Positions 53,280 through 63,247 of a stretch of DNA of 64,000 nt are shown here, piece by piece. How positions within the stretch are numbered: the first letter of the stretch is position 1; each line of letters begins with the position of its first letter. The notes below the pieces were generated by a model. That model made no database searches, had not been told where the DNA came from, and was given only the letters and a program-made list of their open reading frames with translations. The position numbers were made by a program, and so were the translations under genes. The stretch is from Cyanobacteria bacterium UBA2566 (GTDB lineage: Bacteria > Cyanobacteriota > Cyanobacteriia > Cyanobacteriales > Desertifilaceae): the NCBI GenBank assembly GCA_002340255.1, contig DDLS01000046.1:1-64000 (forward strand), in the 5' to 3' direction.

Positions 53280-54665
53280 ATGAATCACCCTACTGATCAT
53301 CCAGAACCCGCCAATATTTTGCTAATTGATGATATGCCCAACAATCTCCGCTTGCTGTCGAGTTTGTTAACCAAGCAAGGGTATAAAGTCAGAAGTGTGA
53401 TTAATGGAGCCATGGGATTAAAAGCAGCTCAAGCTAAACCACCCGATTTAATTTTACTCGATATTAATATGCCCGATCTCAATGGCTATGAAGTGTGTAC
53501 AAAACTCAAAGCCCATGAAGTGACTCAGGAAATACCGGTAATTTTTTTGAGTGCCCTGGATGATGTTCTTGATAAGGTCAAAGCCTTCCGTGTCGGTGGA
53601 TCGGATTATATTACTAAACCCTTTCAAATTGAAGAAGTGATTGTGCGGGTACAAAATCAGCTACAGCTTCGCAAAGCCCAACAAATGCTGGCCGAGCAGA
53701 ATGTGGTTTTAGAGCAGGAAATCTGCGATCGCAAAAAAATTCAGAGTTCCCTGGAAGAGCGCGAAATGCAGCTCAAACAACAAACCGAACGATTAGAAGC
53801 TGCTTTGACCAAAATACAAAACACTCAATTGCAACTGATTCAAAGTGAAAAAATGGCAAGTTTGGGACAGCTTGTTGCCGGAATTGCCCATGAAATAAAT
53901 AATCCAATTAGCTTCATTTACGGTAATGTTCATTATGTGAATGATTATTTGGATAATTTAGTCAGTACGATTAAAATGTATCAAAAAAATTATCCAAATC
54001 CGACTGAGAATATTAAAGACTTTACGGAAGATATTGATCTGGATTTTGTTATTGATGATCTCAAGAGTATGATGGATTCTATGAAAACCGGTGTAGAAAG
54101 AATTCATGCTATTGTTTTGGGGTTGCGGACGTTTTCTCGACTCGATGAAGCAGACATTAAATCTGTAGATTTACATGAAGGAATTGAGAGTACCTTATTG
54201 ATTGTGCAACATCGATTGCAAGAGACAGATCGTCATCCTCCTATTCAAGTGCTTAAACACTATGGTGAATTACCTAGTGTTACCTGCTATTCCGGGCAAA
54301 TTCATCAAGTTTTTCTTCATCTGATCGAAAATGCCATTGATGCGATAGAAGATAAAAGTTTTGATCCCTCATTTTCTGAGGACTTCATTCCAACGATAGA
54401 AATTCATACAGAATCTACTGACGATCGTCAAGTCATCGTTTGTTTCCAAGATAATGGAGTTGGCATTATTGATGATATAAAAAACCAAATTTTTAATCCA
54501 TTTTTTACTACTAAATCTGTGGGACAAGGCAGTGGATTAGGTCTTTCTATTTGTTATCAAATTATTGTAGAGCAACATCAAGGGCAACTGACTTATTCTG
54601 CATTACCTGAGGGGGGCAGTCAATTTACCATTCAAATCCCTGTTCATCGGGAAGAAGCAAGTTAA
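53280..54665 (+). CDS. Receiver-histidine kinase fusion
   Basis: A 461-residue protein. REC with Asp61 (LILLDINM), a coiled-coil linker (about 125-185), HisKA of the QLVAGIAHEINNP type with His204, then HATPase (GSGLGLSICYQI). It has no output DNA-binding domain. It is a cytoplasmic phosphorelay node: the receiver probably accepts phosphate from an upstream kinase and controls its own kinase domain. It is the last gene of the array. Confidence 0.92.
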   Translation: MNHPTDHPEPANILLIDDMPNNLRLLSSLLTKQGYKVRSVINGAMGLKAAQAKPPDLILLDINMPDLNGYEVCTKLKAHEVTQEIPVIFLSALDDVLDKVKAFRVGGSDYITKPFQIEEVIVRVQNQLQLRKAQQMLAEQNVVLEQEICDRKKIQSSLEEREMQLKQQTERLEAALTKIQNTQLQLIQSEKMASLGQLVAGIAHEINNPISFIYGNVHYVNDYLDNLVSTIKMYQKNYPNPTENIKDFTEDIDLDFVIDDLKSMMDSMKTGVERIHAIVLGLRTFSRLDEADIKSVDLHEGIESTLLIVQHRLQETDRHPPIQVLKHYGELPSVTCYSGQIHQVFLHLIENAIDAIEDKSFDPSFSEDFIPTIEIHTESTDDRQVIVCFQDNGVGIIDDIKNQIFNPFFTTKSVGQGSGLGLSICYQIIVEQHQGQLTYSALPEGGSQFTIQIPVHREEAS

Positions 54666-54699
54666 GTTAAACTCTAAATTTAAAATTTATTCAAGCCTT

Positions 54700-55302
54700 T
54701 CAACCAATGGGGTGAGTTCCAGGATAAACGGCATGAATAGAGCGACTTCCAGAGTGGGGTAGACTACGTTGATAGGACGCTTCTGTAGGTTGTCCCCAAC
54801 CGAGTTGCAACACTATCTCTAAATAGGAAGGATTTTCCCATTTGTAAATGAGGGCCCATTGGGTGCGCTGGGAAATCGGCTCAATATCTTGATGGGTAAT
54901 CTTTTGATATCGGCGACCATCAGCAATAAAGATATCCATAGCAACTGTTACTTGATGCCAAAAATTGAGAATGTTAGATTTGGCCTGTTGCAGGATATCT
55001 AAATCTTGGGGTAAGGCAATCAGTTGGTCGTGAATTGTTGGATAGTGCAACGTTTGTTGATGAATGAGGATTTCTTGCCAGATAATTCCTGAAACTTGGT
55101 ACTCTCTCTGATACTGATGAATGGTGGATTGAAAATCTTTGTAGGCAATAAAGTTCTGAACCCCTTCAACAGCTACAAATTGGTCAATAATGGGATGACC
55201 AGAGAGCTGGCTATTTAGATTTAGACGCTCTCCTCTCATACAAGCTTGACGCTCTTGGGCCAATATGGCAATTAAATCTTCAGTGCTGTAAACCTTGGAC
55301 AT
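54700..55302 (-). CDS. Conserved cyanobacterial hypothetical protein
   Basis: A 200-residue soluble protein, without a function I know. The ATG at 55302 gives MSKVYSTEDLIAILAQERQ, close to how cyanobacterial homologues start from memory; an upstream ATG at 55332 adds 10 residues. Features are FIAYKDFQSTIHQYQREYQ, HYPTIHDQLIALPQDLDIL, RTQWALIYKWENPSYLEIVLQLGWG and SGSRSIHAVYPGTHP. It lies between the kinase array and hmpF, on the hmpF strand. Confidence 0.8.
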   Translation of the reverse strand: MSKVYSTEDLIAILAQERQACMRGERLNLNSQLSGHPIIDQFVAVEGVQNFIAYKDFQSTIHQYQREYQVSGIIWQEILIHQQTLHYPTIHDQLIALPQDLDILQQAKSNILNFWHQVTVAMDIFIADGRRYQKITHQDIEPISQRTQWALIYKWENPSYLEIVLQLGWGQPTEASYQRSLPHSGSRSIHAVYPGTHPIG

Positions 55303-55415
55303 AGCAAAGGAGTTTATTGGCCATAAGTTCATGGAGGTTTTGTTGGTGGTATTGGGCGACCTCTTGGGAAGGCTAAGAGGTGGAGATAAAAAGGAGACAA
55401 GGTTAAAGGCTAGAC

Positions 55416-57137
55416 TTACTGAGTTAATTCCGTAACAGTTTGCTGAAGTTGAGCGATCGCCTGTAACTGCCGATCGTTGGTTGATTGAATCCCCACAATT
55501 CCCTGTTGGAGTTGCTCTATTTTCTCCCGATATTGGGCTAATTGGTCTTGCAGGGGTTGGAGCATCTGCTCATAAACCCCAAGTTTACCTCTGGCTTCAA
55601 CCCACTGTTGCTCTTGTTGAGCGAAGGTTTCTTCCAACTGCTTAATTTCATTGCGCTTTGTTTCTTGAGCGGACATTTGGCTATTGACCAATTCCTGAGC
55701 TTGCCCAATCGCCGCCTGGATCTGGCTAATTTCCGCTTCCATCCGTTGCACTTGTTCGCTTTGCAAGTGCCGTTGGCTCTCAGCCGCTTCTAGAACTGGC
55801 CCAAAATCGAGCAGTCCCTCCTGTCCCGGTTCGGCTGGATAGCCTTGCCGTTGGCGAAGAATACTTTCATGGACTTTAAACACAAATTCTCGTTCAGCTA
55901 AATTCCGGCGAGAACCCACCAGCGATTCATTCAAGAAATCATAACTTTCTTGCTCACTTGATAATTCCGTTTCTAAACTGAGGCGATCGTATTCACTTGC
56001 TTGTTCAATCTTCTGCTTAAGTTCCTCGATCGCCTCTAACTGATACCCTAATTCCTCTTCCTGATCCTTCACAAACCCCGAGGCGCGTTTCAAGTCTTCT
56101 TCCAATTGGCCAACCTGTTGTTGTAGCTCATCAATCGGCAGATTTTCCAAAGCCTGGCGATCGATACTCACCGTAGGTTTTCCCGAGCCTTCCGCCAACT
56201 CCTGAAGCTGTTGACACAACTGCTCCGTCTGACTCAAATGACTTTGCATCGGTTGCAGTAAATCTTGCTTGACTTGTAAAAGACTCTCTTGAGTTTTCAA
56301 ATCAATCTGCGCCTTTTCCAGAACCCCTTGCGCCTCATTCCACTCTTGCCAACGGCTATTAATCGTCGTCTTTAATTGGTTAATCTCCCCTTCCTGTTGA
56401 CTCGTTTGCCCTCTCGACTCCTCAAGTTTTTGCCAATGTTGGTCAAGAACTTTTTGCTCTTCAGAAATTGTCCCAGACATTTGCTCCACCGCTTCTCGGA
56501 GAGTTTCCGTAGGCGCTAGAGCCTCCGACAAAGACTGCAAAGACTGTCGAATTTGGCCCGCTTTCTCCTCATCAAGCACCGTTGCTGCCGAGAGTTCCCC
56601 CTGTTGCTCCTCTAGTCGTTGTTGCTCACCCCGTAAATGGGCCCAAGCTCCTTCCAACTCCTGGCTTTTGCGCTCAAACTCTTCCCGTTGTCGTTGAGCT
56701 TCCCCCGACAACGACTCAATTTCTTGCCGCTTCTCCTCTAATTTCTCCGCCTCTTCCTCTAACTGGGCCAATTCATCTTCTCGCGCCACCAACTCCATTT
56801 CCCGACGATTCAACTCTTGAGCCTGAAACGTCAAGGACTGTTTCCATTGTTCAATTTCCTCTTCTTGGCCTTCAAATTTTCCCTGAAGGGTGGAAAACTT
56901 CTGCAAAATCCCAATCAAAGGACGAGCCGCATCTTGAGGGGGTCGTTGAATCTTCTTATTGGAAACCTCAACCAAAACCAGCGCTCCATCTTTTAAGGTT
57001 CCTGGTTCTGCCAATTCAATCAGTTCTTCTGAGACCGAACTCCAATTTTGTTCACTGCGCTGACACGCCAGCAGTTTAATCATGGCTTTATTGCCCATGA
57101 ACCCCTTCTGGATTTGTACTTCCGCTAGATAAAGCAC
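55416..57137 (-). CDS. hmpF: HmpF-like pilus motility coiled-coil protein
   Basis: A 573-residue protein with a short conserved N-terminal domain (1-100: LYLAEVQIQKGFMGNKAMIKLLACQR, then LVLVEVSNKKIQ and ARPLIGILQKFSTLQGKF), followed by a very long coiled coil (about 105-570) rich in Glu/Gln/Leu. HmpF-type proteins are cyanobacterial, localise to cell poles and activate type IV pili of motile filaments. The head-to-head position with the pil/hmp chemotaxis genes supports the role. The spacing to pilG is 586 bp. Complete. Confidence 0.9.
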   Translation of the reverse strand: MLYLAEVQIQKGFMGNKAMIKLLACQRSEQNWSSVSEELIELAEPGTLKDGALVLVEVSNKKIQRPPQDAARPLIGILQKFSTLQGKFEGQEEEIEQWKQSLTFQAQELNRREMELVAREDELAQLEEEAEKLEEKRQEIESLSGEAQRQREEFERKSQELEGAWAHLRGEQQRLEEQQGELSAATVLDEEKAGQIRQSLQSLSEALAPTETLREAVEQMSGTISEEQKVLDQHWQKLEESRGQTSQQEGEINQLKTTINSRWQEWNEAQGVLEKAQIDLKTQESLLQVKQDLLQPMQSHLSQTEQLCQQLQELAEGSGKPTVSIDRQALENLPIDELQQQVGQLEEDLKRASGFVKDQEEELGYQLEAIEELKQKIEQASEYDRLSLETELSSEQESYDFLNESLVGSRRNLAEREFVFKVHESILRQRQGYPAEPGQEGLLDFGPVLEAAESQRHLQSEQVQRMEAEISQIQAAIGQAQELVNSQMSAQETKRNEIKQLEETFAQQEQQWVEARGKLGVYEQMLQPLQDQLAQYREKIEQLQQGIVGIQSTNDRQLQAIAQLQQTVTELTQ

Positions 57138-57723
57138 GCTGATAGTCCTCGTTTATGCGTCCATCAATCAACCGATCCTGGGGTAAACTCTCCCTGATCT
57201 TTATTTTATTTTGACTGCTCTAGGCAATTTAGGGAAACCCCTACCTGGGTTAGTTTTACCGATCGCACCTGAACTGAGCATCAGATTTAGGTATTTAGCC
57301 ATCTTATACAGTCCATTGAACCTGGCTTTTGATTCAATCCCTATCCTGATTTCAGCCCCAACCCACTTTACAAAATTTATTACTGTTTGGGTGAATGGTT
57401 TACTCTCCCAAGCTCAGATGCAGTATGATCGAGCAGCTCATTGGGGCAGGGCATACTCGGGTAGGGTCTAGCCTTTTTAAGGGATGATTAAAGGTTGATT
57501 GCCCATTGCCATTAGTTTAGCTTAAAACTCACCTACCCTTGTCAACCCCTTGGCTTTTCCTTTCCTATAGACAGGAACGGTGACTCCTGCCTTCTGCTCA
57601 TCCGATTCAAAGCCAATACCTGCGATCGTAAGGACTTACAATAGCTTTAGGGCCATGGGTTCTAAGAAAGAGGATTCAGCCTGGACTTAAGCGGTAGCAT
57701 GTAACCAACAGAATGAAGACCTA
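57138..57723. other. Intergenic region between hmpF and pilG
   Basis: This 586-bp gap holds the divergent promoters of hmpF and the pilG operon. A frame of 86 codons at 57211-57471 has no ribosome site or recognisable family. I saw no promoter consensus, hairpin or RNA that I could support. Confidence 0.5.
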
Positions 57724-58992
57724 ATGCAGGGACACTTAAGCGAGATTGACATTCGCAGCATTTTCCAGCTCATTGAGTTAGGACAGCGCACGGGGGAATT
57801 GTGTGTTGAGAGCTATAGTCCTCAACCCCAGTTTAATCGAAGCGATCGCCCCCAGCGTCTGCCCCCTCAATGTTGGTTTGTCTTTTTTGCCAATGGCAAA
57901 ATCATCTATGCTGGTTCAGACACCAATAGTTCTCTAGTGCGCCTACGTCATCATCTTCATCGCTATGGAGTCGCTTCTGCCCTCGATCTGATTAAGGTCC
58001 CCACCATTGCTGCCACCAACGCCCCCGAATACGGCTACCTCTGGGCGATGCTAGAAAACCACAGCCTCACCCCAGCCCAAGGACGTAGTATCATTAAAAG
58101 CATGGTTCAAGAAACCCTCTTTGATCTGTTCTCCCTGCATAATGGATCATTTATGTTTGAACTCGGTCCTCCCATAGCCCCCCAACTGACTCCTCTCGAA
58201 ATTGGCCCTTTAGTGACCAAAGTCCTCAAACAGGTTCAACAATGGAACCAACTTCATCCCCAGATCCAATCTCCCGATCAATGTCCCGTCCTTTGTGATG
58301 CCGCAGAACTGAGCCAACACCTGAATGAAAAGCGATTTAAAATTCTTGCTTCCTGGGCCAATAAACAAACCTCCATCCGCCAAATTTCCCGTTACTTAAA
58401 TGGGGATATTCTCACCGTCGCCAAAGCCATTTATCCCTTTGTACAAAAAGGCTGGGTTCAACTGAGCTATCTCAGTTCCCCAGAACCGGATTGGATACCC
58501 GAAGACCTCAAGCCTATGCGTCCTCCCCGTGTTGTTTTTATTGATGATGGGGTAGCCTTATGTAAAGCAGTTGAACAAATTCTGCAAGCGAGTGGTTACG
58601 AAGTGGCTGGCATTACCAATCCTCTGCGGGCCTTGAGTTTAGTATTCCAGCTCAAACCGGATTTAATTTTGTGTGATATTGCCATGCCAGAATTAGATGG
58701 TTATGAAATCTGTGCGATGTTACGGCGATCTAACCGATTTCGGCAAACCCCAATTGTCATGCTCACCGGCAGAGATGGGTTTATCGATCGCCTGAAAGCA
58801 CGGATGGTAGGAGCGACTGATTATCTAACCAAACCGTTTGGCCAGGGAGAATTATTGATGGTTTTGGAAAAATACATTGGTAAAGGAGGAAAAACTGACC
58901 CTTCTCCCGATCGCATCCTGGATGATGAGATCGCCTCAGAACTCGATTTAGAACCCCTCACGCCTCCCTCTGGAGACTTAGCCAATTCCTAA
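57724..58992 (+). CDS. pilG: PatA/PilG-type response regulator (PATAN and receiver)
   Basis: A 422-residue regulator. A PATAN/DUF4388-type N-terminal domain (about 1-160: MQGHLSEIDIRSIFQLIELGQRTGEL, CWFVFFANGKIIYAG) and a winged helical linker precede a CheY-like receiver (about 268-390, LILCDIAMPELDGYEI). This is the usual PilG/HmpA form in cyanobacteria. It links pilus chemotaxis signalling to motor polarity. It begins the pil/hmp operon. Complete. Confidence 0.93.
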   Translation: MQGHLSEIDIRSIFQLIELGQRTGELCVESYSPQPQFNRSDRPQRLPPQCWFVFFANGKIIYAGSDTNSSLVRLRHHLHRYGVASALDLIKVPTIAATNAPEYGYLWAMLENHSLTPAQGRSIIKSMVQETLFDLFSLHNGSFMFELGPPIAPQLTPLEIGPLVTKVLKQVQQWNQLHPQIQSPDQCPVLCDAAELSQHLNEKRFKILASWANKQTSIRQISRYLNGDILTVAKAIYPFVQKGWVQLSYLSSPEPDWIPEDLKPMRPPRVVFIDDGVALCKAVEQILQASGYEVAGITNPLRALSLVFQLKPDLILCDIAMPELDGYEICAMLRRSNRFRQTPIVMLTGRDGFIDRLKARMVGATDYLTKPFGQGELLMVLEKYIGKGGKTDPSPDRILDDEIASELDLEPLTPPSGDLANS

Positions 58993-59156
58993 CCTCTTTC
59001 CCTCCCCCGAATCTCCAATAAAAATCCCATCAAGTGGCCAGATACGGCACTTTATTCGATAAATTAGAGATACTTGGAGAGCTGACCCATCGTTATGTTA
59101 GTCAGACCTTCAGCCCCAACCTAAAGGACACGATAGCCCAGTAGTAGGATAATCTT

Positions 59157-59522
59157 ATGAGTAGCGTTTTAGTAGTAGAAGATAGCCCCGCCCAGCGACA
59201 GATGATTACCGATCTCCTCACGGACAGTGGTCTCAAAGTCAGCATTGCCAGTGATGGTGTAGAAGCGATAGAAAATATTCAAAATAATCTTCCTGATTTA
59301 GTGGTTTTGGATATCGTTATGCCCCGTATGAATGGTTATGAAGTCTGTCGGCGAATTAAAAATGACAAGAAGACTCAGCATGTCCCTGTGGTCATGTGTT
59401 CCTCCAAGGGAGAAGAATTTGACCGCTATTGGGGAATGAAACAAGGGGCAGATGCTTACATCGCCAAACCCTTTCAGCCCACTGAGTTGGTAGGAACGGT
59501 TAAACAACTCTTACGCAGCTAA
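59157..59522 (+). CDS. pilH: CheY-like single-domain response regulator PilH
   Basis: A 121-residue receiver with the Asp-Asp pair (VEDSPAQ), the phosphoacceptor in LVVLDIVMP, the Ser/Thr switch in VVMCSSKG and Lys in AKPFQP. It is the second receiver of the pilus chemotaxis system (PilH/HmpB). It follows pilG by 164 bp and precedes the CheW gene by 46 bp. Confidence 0.95.
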   Translation: MSSVLVVEDSPAQRQMITDLLTDSGLKVSIASDGVEAIENIQNNLPDLVVLDIVMPRMNGYEVCRRIKNDKKTQHVPVVMCSSKGEEFDRYWGMKQGADAYIAKPFQPTELVGTVKQLLRS

Positions 59523-59568
59523 TGGCTCTCCTCAATTCAATCCCTCAGCCCCCAAACCAACAAACATT

Positions 59569-60099
59569 ATGGTAGGTAATACTGAATTCTTCCATGAGAT
59601 AGACTCCGAGCAAGTCACTGAGTTTCAGGAACTCCAAAATCCAGAAGGAGAATTACATCTGAGATTTTTTCTCCCCTCTGGCCATGAACTGGCTCTGAAT
59701 GCTATTGGCATTAAAGAAGTCTTTGAATCTCCCCCAGATCGGATTACTCCGATTCCCAATGTTTCTCCTCTGTTGTTAGGAACGATGAATATTCGCGGAC
59801 GGGTGATTTGGGTGGCCGATTTGGGACAATTCTTAGGAGAGCAGATTCCCTTAAATACCGATCGCTCCGAACTCCCTGTGATTGCGATCGAAGACCAAGA
59901 TACTATGCTAGGTTTGGCCATAGATCGTATGGGGGGGATGGATTGGCTCGATGCGGAACAACTCCAACGAGCGACCAATATCGCTGATACCATGGAACCG
60001 TTTGTGCGTGGAGAATGGGTGATTGATGAAGAAAAGAACCAATATCTATGGTTGCTCAACCAAGTAGCTATTTTGCGATCGGCGAGGTGGGCAGCCTAA
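59569..60099 (+). CDS. pilI: CheW-like adaptor PilI
   Basis: A 176-residue CheW-domain protein. It couples the chemoreceptor PilJ to the kinase PilL. Typical CheW features are HLRFFLPSGHELALNAIGIKEVFESP, ITPIPNVSPLLLGTMNIRGRVIWVADLGQFLG and LGLAIDRMGGMDWLD. Unlike short CheW proteins it has about 20 extra residues at each end. It lies between pilH and pilJ in one operon. Confidence 0.93.
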   Translation: MVGNTEFFHEIDSEQVTEFQELQNPEGELHLRFFLPSGHELALNAIGIKEVFESPPDRITPIPNVSPLLLGTMNIRGRVIWVADLGQFLGEQIPLNTDRSELPVIAIEDQDTMLGLAIDRMGGMDWLDAEQLQRATNIADTMEPFVRGEWVIDEEKNQYLWLLNQVAILRSARWAA

Positions 60100-60225
60100 A
60101 ATTGGGATAACCTAACTGGATAAAACTCCAGATTAATACGCTTAACTATCAATCGGGGATCATAATATAGTCAGCAAGTAGATTAAATTAACCAGTCAAA
60201 CTATCGTGTTTTGGGGGGCTATGGG

Positions 60226-63156
60226 ATGGATTATGCAACAGAGTATCAACAAGCAGAAACCGCTTATGTTCAAGGACGCTATGAAGATGCGGCCTCAATT
60301 ATCGATCAGTTGGTAGAACACTTTCCTGACGATCCCAACTCGCACTTACTCAGAGGTCATATTTATTGTTATGGATTACAAGAATATACGGTAGCACGTC
60401 AAGAGTATGAATCCGTTTTAGAAATTACTTCCGATGAAGTATTTATGGATTATGCCAATCAAGGATTAGCAGATGTAGACCAATTCTCAACCCATCATAC
60501 CGTGGGGACGGATTTGCAAGACGATTCGAGTCAAATCCCACCCATGGAAGAGTTAGATGAAGAAGAAATTGCTTCAGAATGGCAAGATTTAGAACTCAGT
60601 GAAAATGAGAGTGAAGAGGAAGTTATCCATACAGAAATGATCGGCGATCTAAGTATGAATACAGAAAGTCTAGAAGAGAACGATCTCCAAGAAGAACCCT
60701 CCTTAGATTACGCCTCTTTAGAGTCTTTGGATGAAGAGGAGGATTTTGACGATCAAGAGTTGGCTGATGATGACCCCTTTACGGTCGCTCATGAACAACT
60801 AGAAGAATTGCAGCAAGAAACAGAACCCTTAGAAGATGATATCTTTGCTGGAGAATCCTTAGCTGAGTTAGAAGAAGATTCCTACAACTTAGAAGAAGAA
60901 TCCTTCTCCCCCTTTGCCACAGATATAGATTTAACAGAGGAAATGGGAGCCGTACTCGAAGCGGATGAAGGGATTGCCTTTGATCCATCGGAATTCCCAG
61001 ACGATCGGGAAGCGTTTAATTCTTCTCACCCACAAACCCTAGGGCTAGAGGACTCAACAGCAGAATCTCTAAAACCGGAGCCTTCAGAATTTATAGAAGA
61101 TTTACAAGGCCCAGGATTAACCATGGAAGAGAGTCCTACCCTATTTGTGGGTAGCTCATCTGGATCGGTGAATGGGCATCATGAGAGAAGCGGAGAACTA
61201 TCTCTAAGCCAAAATGGCCGTGGCAGTAGTGCCCTCACCAGCGATCAAACCCTCTCTGATAGTCATCTGTGGCAAGGAATTGGAGATGAGGATAGTTTTA
61301 ATACGAATGGGACGAGTGGCGAGGCGATCGCCGATTTTACAGAATCTGGATTTCAGACTCAATCTGGGTTTCATACAGAAAGTTTTGGATTTGATGAAGG
61401 TTTAGATCAATTTGAAACCGATTCAGGTATCTCAGAAGCCCAAAATGGTAATGGGGCAGTAGACTTCCTCGATGAATTTGATGCCTTTGATGATAAAGTT
61501 CTCGATGAGTTTTCTGGCTTTGATGACCCTTCATCTGAGCTATCGACCAACTTTAAGAGTAATTCTGTGGCTGGGATGACCAACAGTGGAATTACTCTGG
61601 ATGAGGATTTTGATCCGACTGATGATAATTCTGCATTACTCGAAGAAGAGATGTTTAGCCTCTCTAATAGTAATACAGATACTATTCCCACCTTTACCGG
61701 TAAATCTCAACGGCCAGTAGAACCGAGTGTGTCGGTGGATCAAGGCCCATTGAGCTTCTTTGATAATGCTCCTCTGATTACCAAAAATTTATATAGCGCG
61801 ATTGGCACTGGGTTGAGTTCTGCTTTTGCGATCGCTGCTGTGATTTATACAACGGCGAGTGATGCCAAAGCCTTTCACAAACTAGCGATGATTCTACTGC
61901 CGGGAGGTCTTTCCGGTGCAACTACTTATGTTTTAGGCAAAAAAGTAACAAAGCAGGTCAAGCAGACGACGGACGAACTGCAAGCCCAATTTGAAAAGGT
62001 TGCCTCTGGACAACTGGGAGCGCAAGCCACAGTCTATGGTGAAGACGAAATGGGCTATCTGGCAGAGAGCTTCAACGTTATGGCCAGAAATGTCCTCACC
62101 ACCATGAGTGAGTCCCAACGCAAAGCGGCTGAAAACGAATCAGCAAAAGAAGACCTTCAGCGCCAAGTGATTCGCTTACTCGACGATGTAGAAGGAGCTG
62201 CTCGTGGAGACCTCACCGTTCAAGCTGAAGTTACGGCTGACGTACTTGGGGCGGTAGCCGACTCCTTCAACCTCACCATTCAAAACCTGCGGGAAATTGT
62301 ACAACAGGTAACCGTAGCTGCTCGGCAAGTAAACAAAGGCTCCGCCGATAGTGAAACCTTTGCCCGGGGGTTAGCCGCAGATGCTTTGAGACAAGCAGAA
62401 GAACTAGCGGTAACCCTGAATTCAGTACAAATGATGACGGACTCCATTCAACGGGTAGCGGAAAGCGCTCGCCAGGCAGAAGCAGTCGCCCGTTCTGCAA
62501 ATGACACAGCCCGTAAAGGTGGAGAGTCGGTAGAGCGAACAGTGGCGGGTATTTTGGAAATTCGGGAAACGGTGGCAGAAACGACTCGTAAAGTAAAACG
62601 GTTAGCCGAATCTTCCCAGGAAATTTCTAAGATTGTGGCTTTGATTGCCCAAATTGCCTCACGAACCAACTTATTAGCGTTGAACGCTAGTATTGAAGCG
62701 GCTCGTGCAGGAGAAGCGGGTCGGGGATTTGCGATTGTTGCCGATGAAGTCCGACAGTTGGCAGATCGGGCGGCGAAAGCATCGAAGGAAATTGAACAAA
62801 TCGTGTTGCAAATTCAAAGTGAGACGGCTGGGGTAATGCAAGCGATGGAAGAAGGGACTCAACAGGTTATTCAGGGGACAAACTTGGCTAAGGAAGCAGC
62901 GAAATCCCTGGAGGATATTATTCAAACCAATAATCGGATTGATGTTTTGGTTAGATCGATCGCGGCTGATACAGTAGAACAAACGGAAACGTCAAGAGCG
63001 GTAGCTCAGGTTATGCAATCTGTGGAATTGACCGCCCAAGAAACCTCTCAAGAATGCGGACGGGTATCCCAAGCATTGGCGAGTCTGGTGAATGTGGCAC
63101 GAGATTTGCTCACTGGTGTGGAACGATTCAAAGTCGATCCACACAAGAGTCGTTAG
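60226..63156 (+). CDS. pilJ: Methyl-accepting chemotaxis protein PilJ with a long acidic N-terminal region
   Basis: A 976-residue receptor. N-terminal TPR-like segment (about 1-95: YQQAETAYVQGRYEDAASII, LLRGHIYCYGLQEYTVA). A very acidic, low-complexity stretch (about 100-515) is rich in Glu/Asp/Ser. Two hydrophobic segments (about 523-570) follow, then HAMP-like repeats (about 580-700) and the signalling domain (IAQIASRTNLLALNASIEAARAGEAGRGF, about 805-850). The N-terminal half lacks a signal peptide, so it is probably cytoplasmic, which is unusual for receptors but common in cyanobacterial PilJ. The ATG at 60226 is preferred over a TTG at 60211. Confidence 0.92.
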   Translation: MDYATEYQQAETAYVQGRYEDAASIIDQLVEHFPDDPNSHLLRGHIYCYGLQEYTVARQEYESVLEITSDEVFMDYANQGLADVDQFSTHHTVGTDLQDDSSQIPPMEELDEEEIASEWQDLELSENESEEEVIHTEMIGDLSMNTESLEENDLQEEPSLDYASLESLDEEEDFDDQELADDDPFTVAHEQLEELQQETEPLEDDIFAGESLAELEEDSYNLEEESFSPFATDIDLTEEMGAVLEADEGIAFDPSEFPDDREAFNSSHPQTLGLEDSTAESLKPEPSEFIEDLQGPGLTMEESPTLFVGSSSGSVNGHHERSGELSLSQNGRGSSALTSDQTLSDSHLWQGIGDEDSFNTNGTSGEAIADFTESGFQTQSGFHTESFGFDEGLDQFETDSGISEAQNGNGAVDFLDEFDAFDDKVLDEFSGFDDPSSELSTNFKSNSVAGMTNSGITLDEDFDPTDDNSALLEEEMFSLSNSNTDTIPTFTGKSQRPVEPSVSVDQGPLSFFDNAPLITKNLYSAIGTGLSSAFAIAAVIYTTASDAKAFHKLAMILLPGGLSGATTYVLGKKVTKQVKQTTDELQAQFEKVASGQLGAQATVYGEDEMGYLAESFNVMARNVLTTMSESQRKAAENESAKEDLQRQVIRLLDDVEGAARGDLTVQAEVTADVLGAVADSFNLTIQNLREIVQQVTVAARQVNKGSADSETFARGLAADALRQAEELAVTLNSVQMMTDSIQRVAESARQAEAVARSANDTARKGGESVERTVAGILEIRETVAETTRKVKRLAESSQEISKIVALIAQIASRTNLLALNASIEAARAGEAGRGFAIVADEVRQLADRAAKASKEIEQIVLQIQSETAGVMQAMEEGTQQVIQGTNLAKEAAKSLEDIIQTNNRIDVLVRSIAADTVEQTETSRAVAQVMQSVELTAQETSQECGRVSQALASLVNVARDLLTGVERFKVDPHKSR

Positions 63157-63247
63157 GACTAAGATTAAGGTTAAGGTGGAGTGAAACAGTGAAGCAGTTT
63201 AGGGCGATCGCTGTTAATGACCGGAATGTTGGGGGAGAGCAAAAATT

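Noticed and set aside
57211..57471. 86-codon plus-strand frame upstream of pilG
   Set aside because: No ribosome site, no recognisable family, and it covers the expected divergent promoter region of hmpF and pilG.
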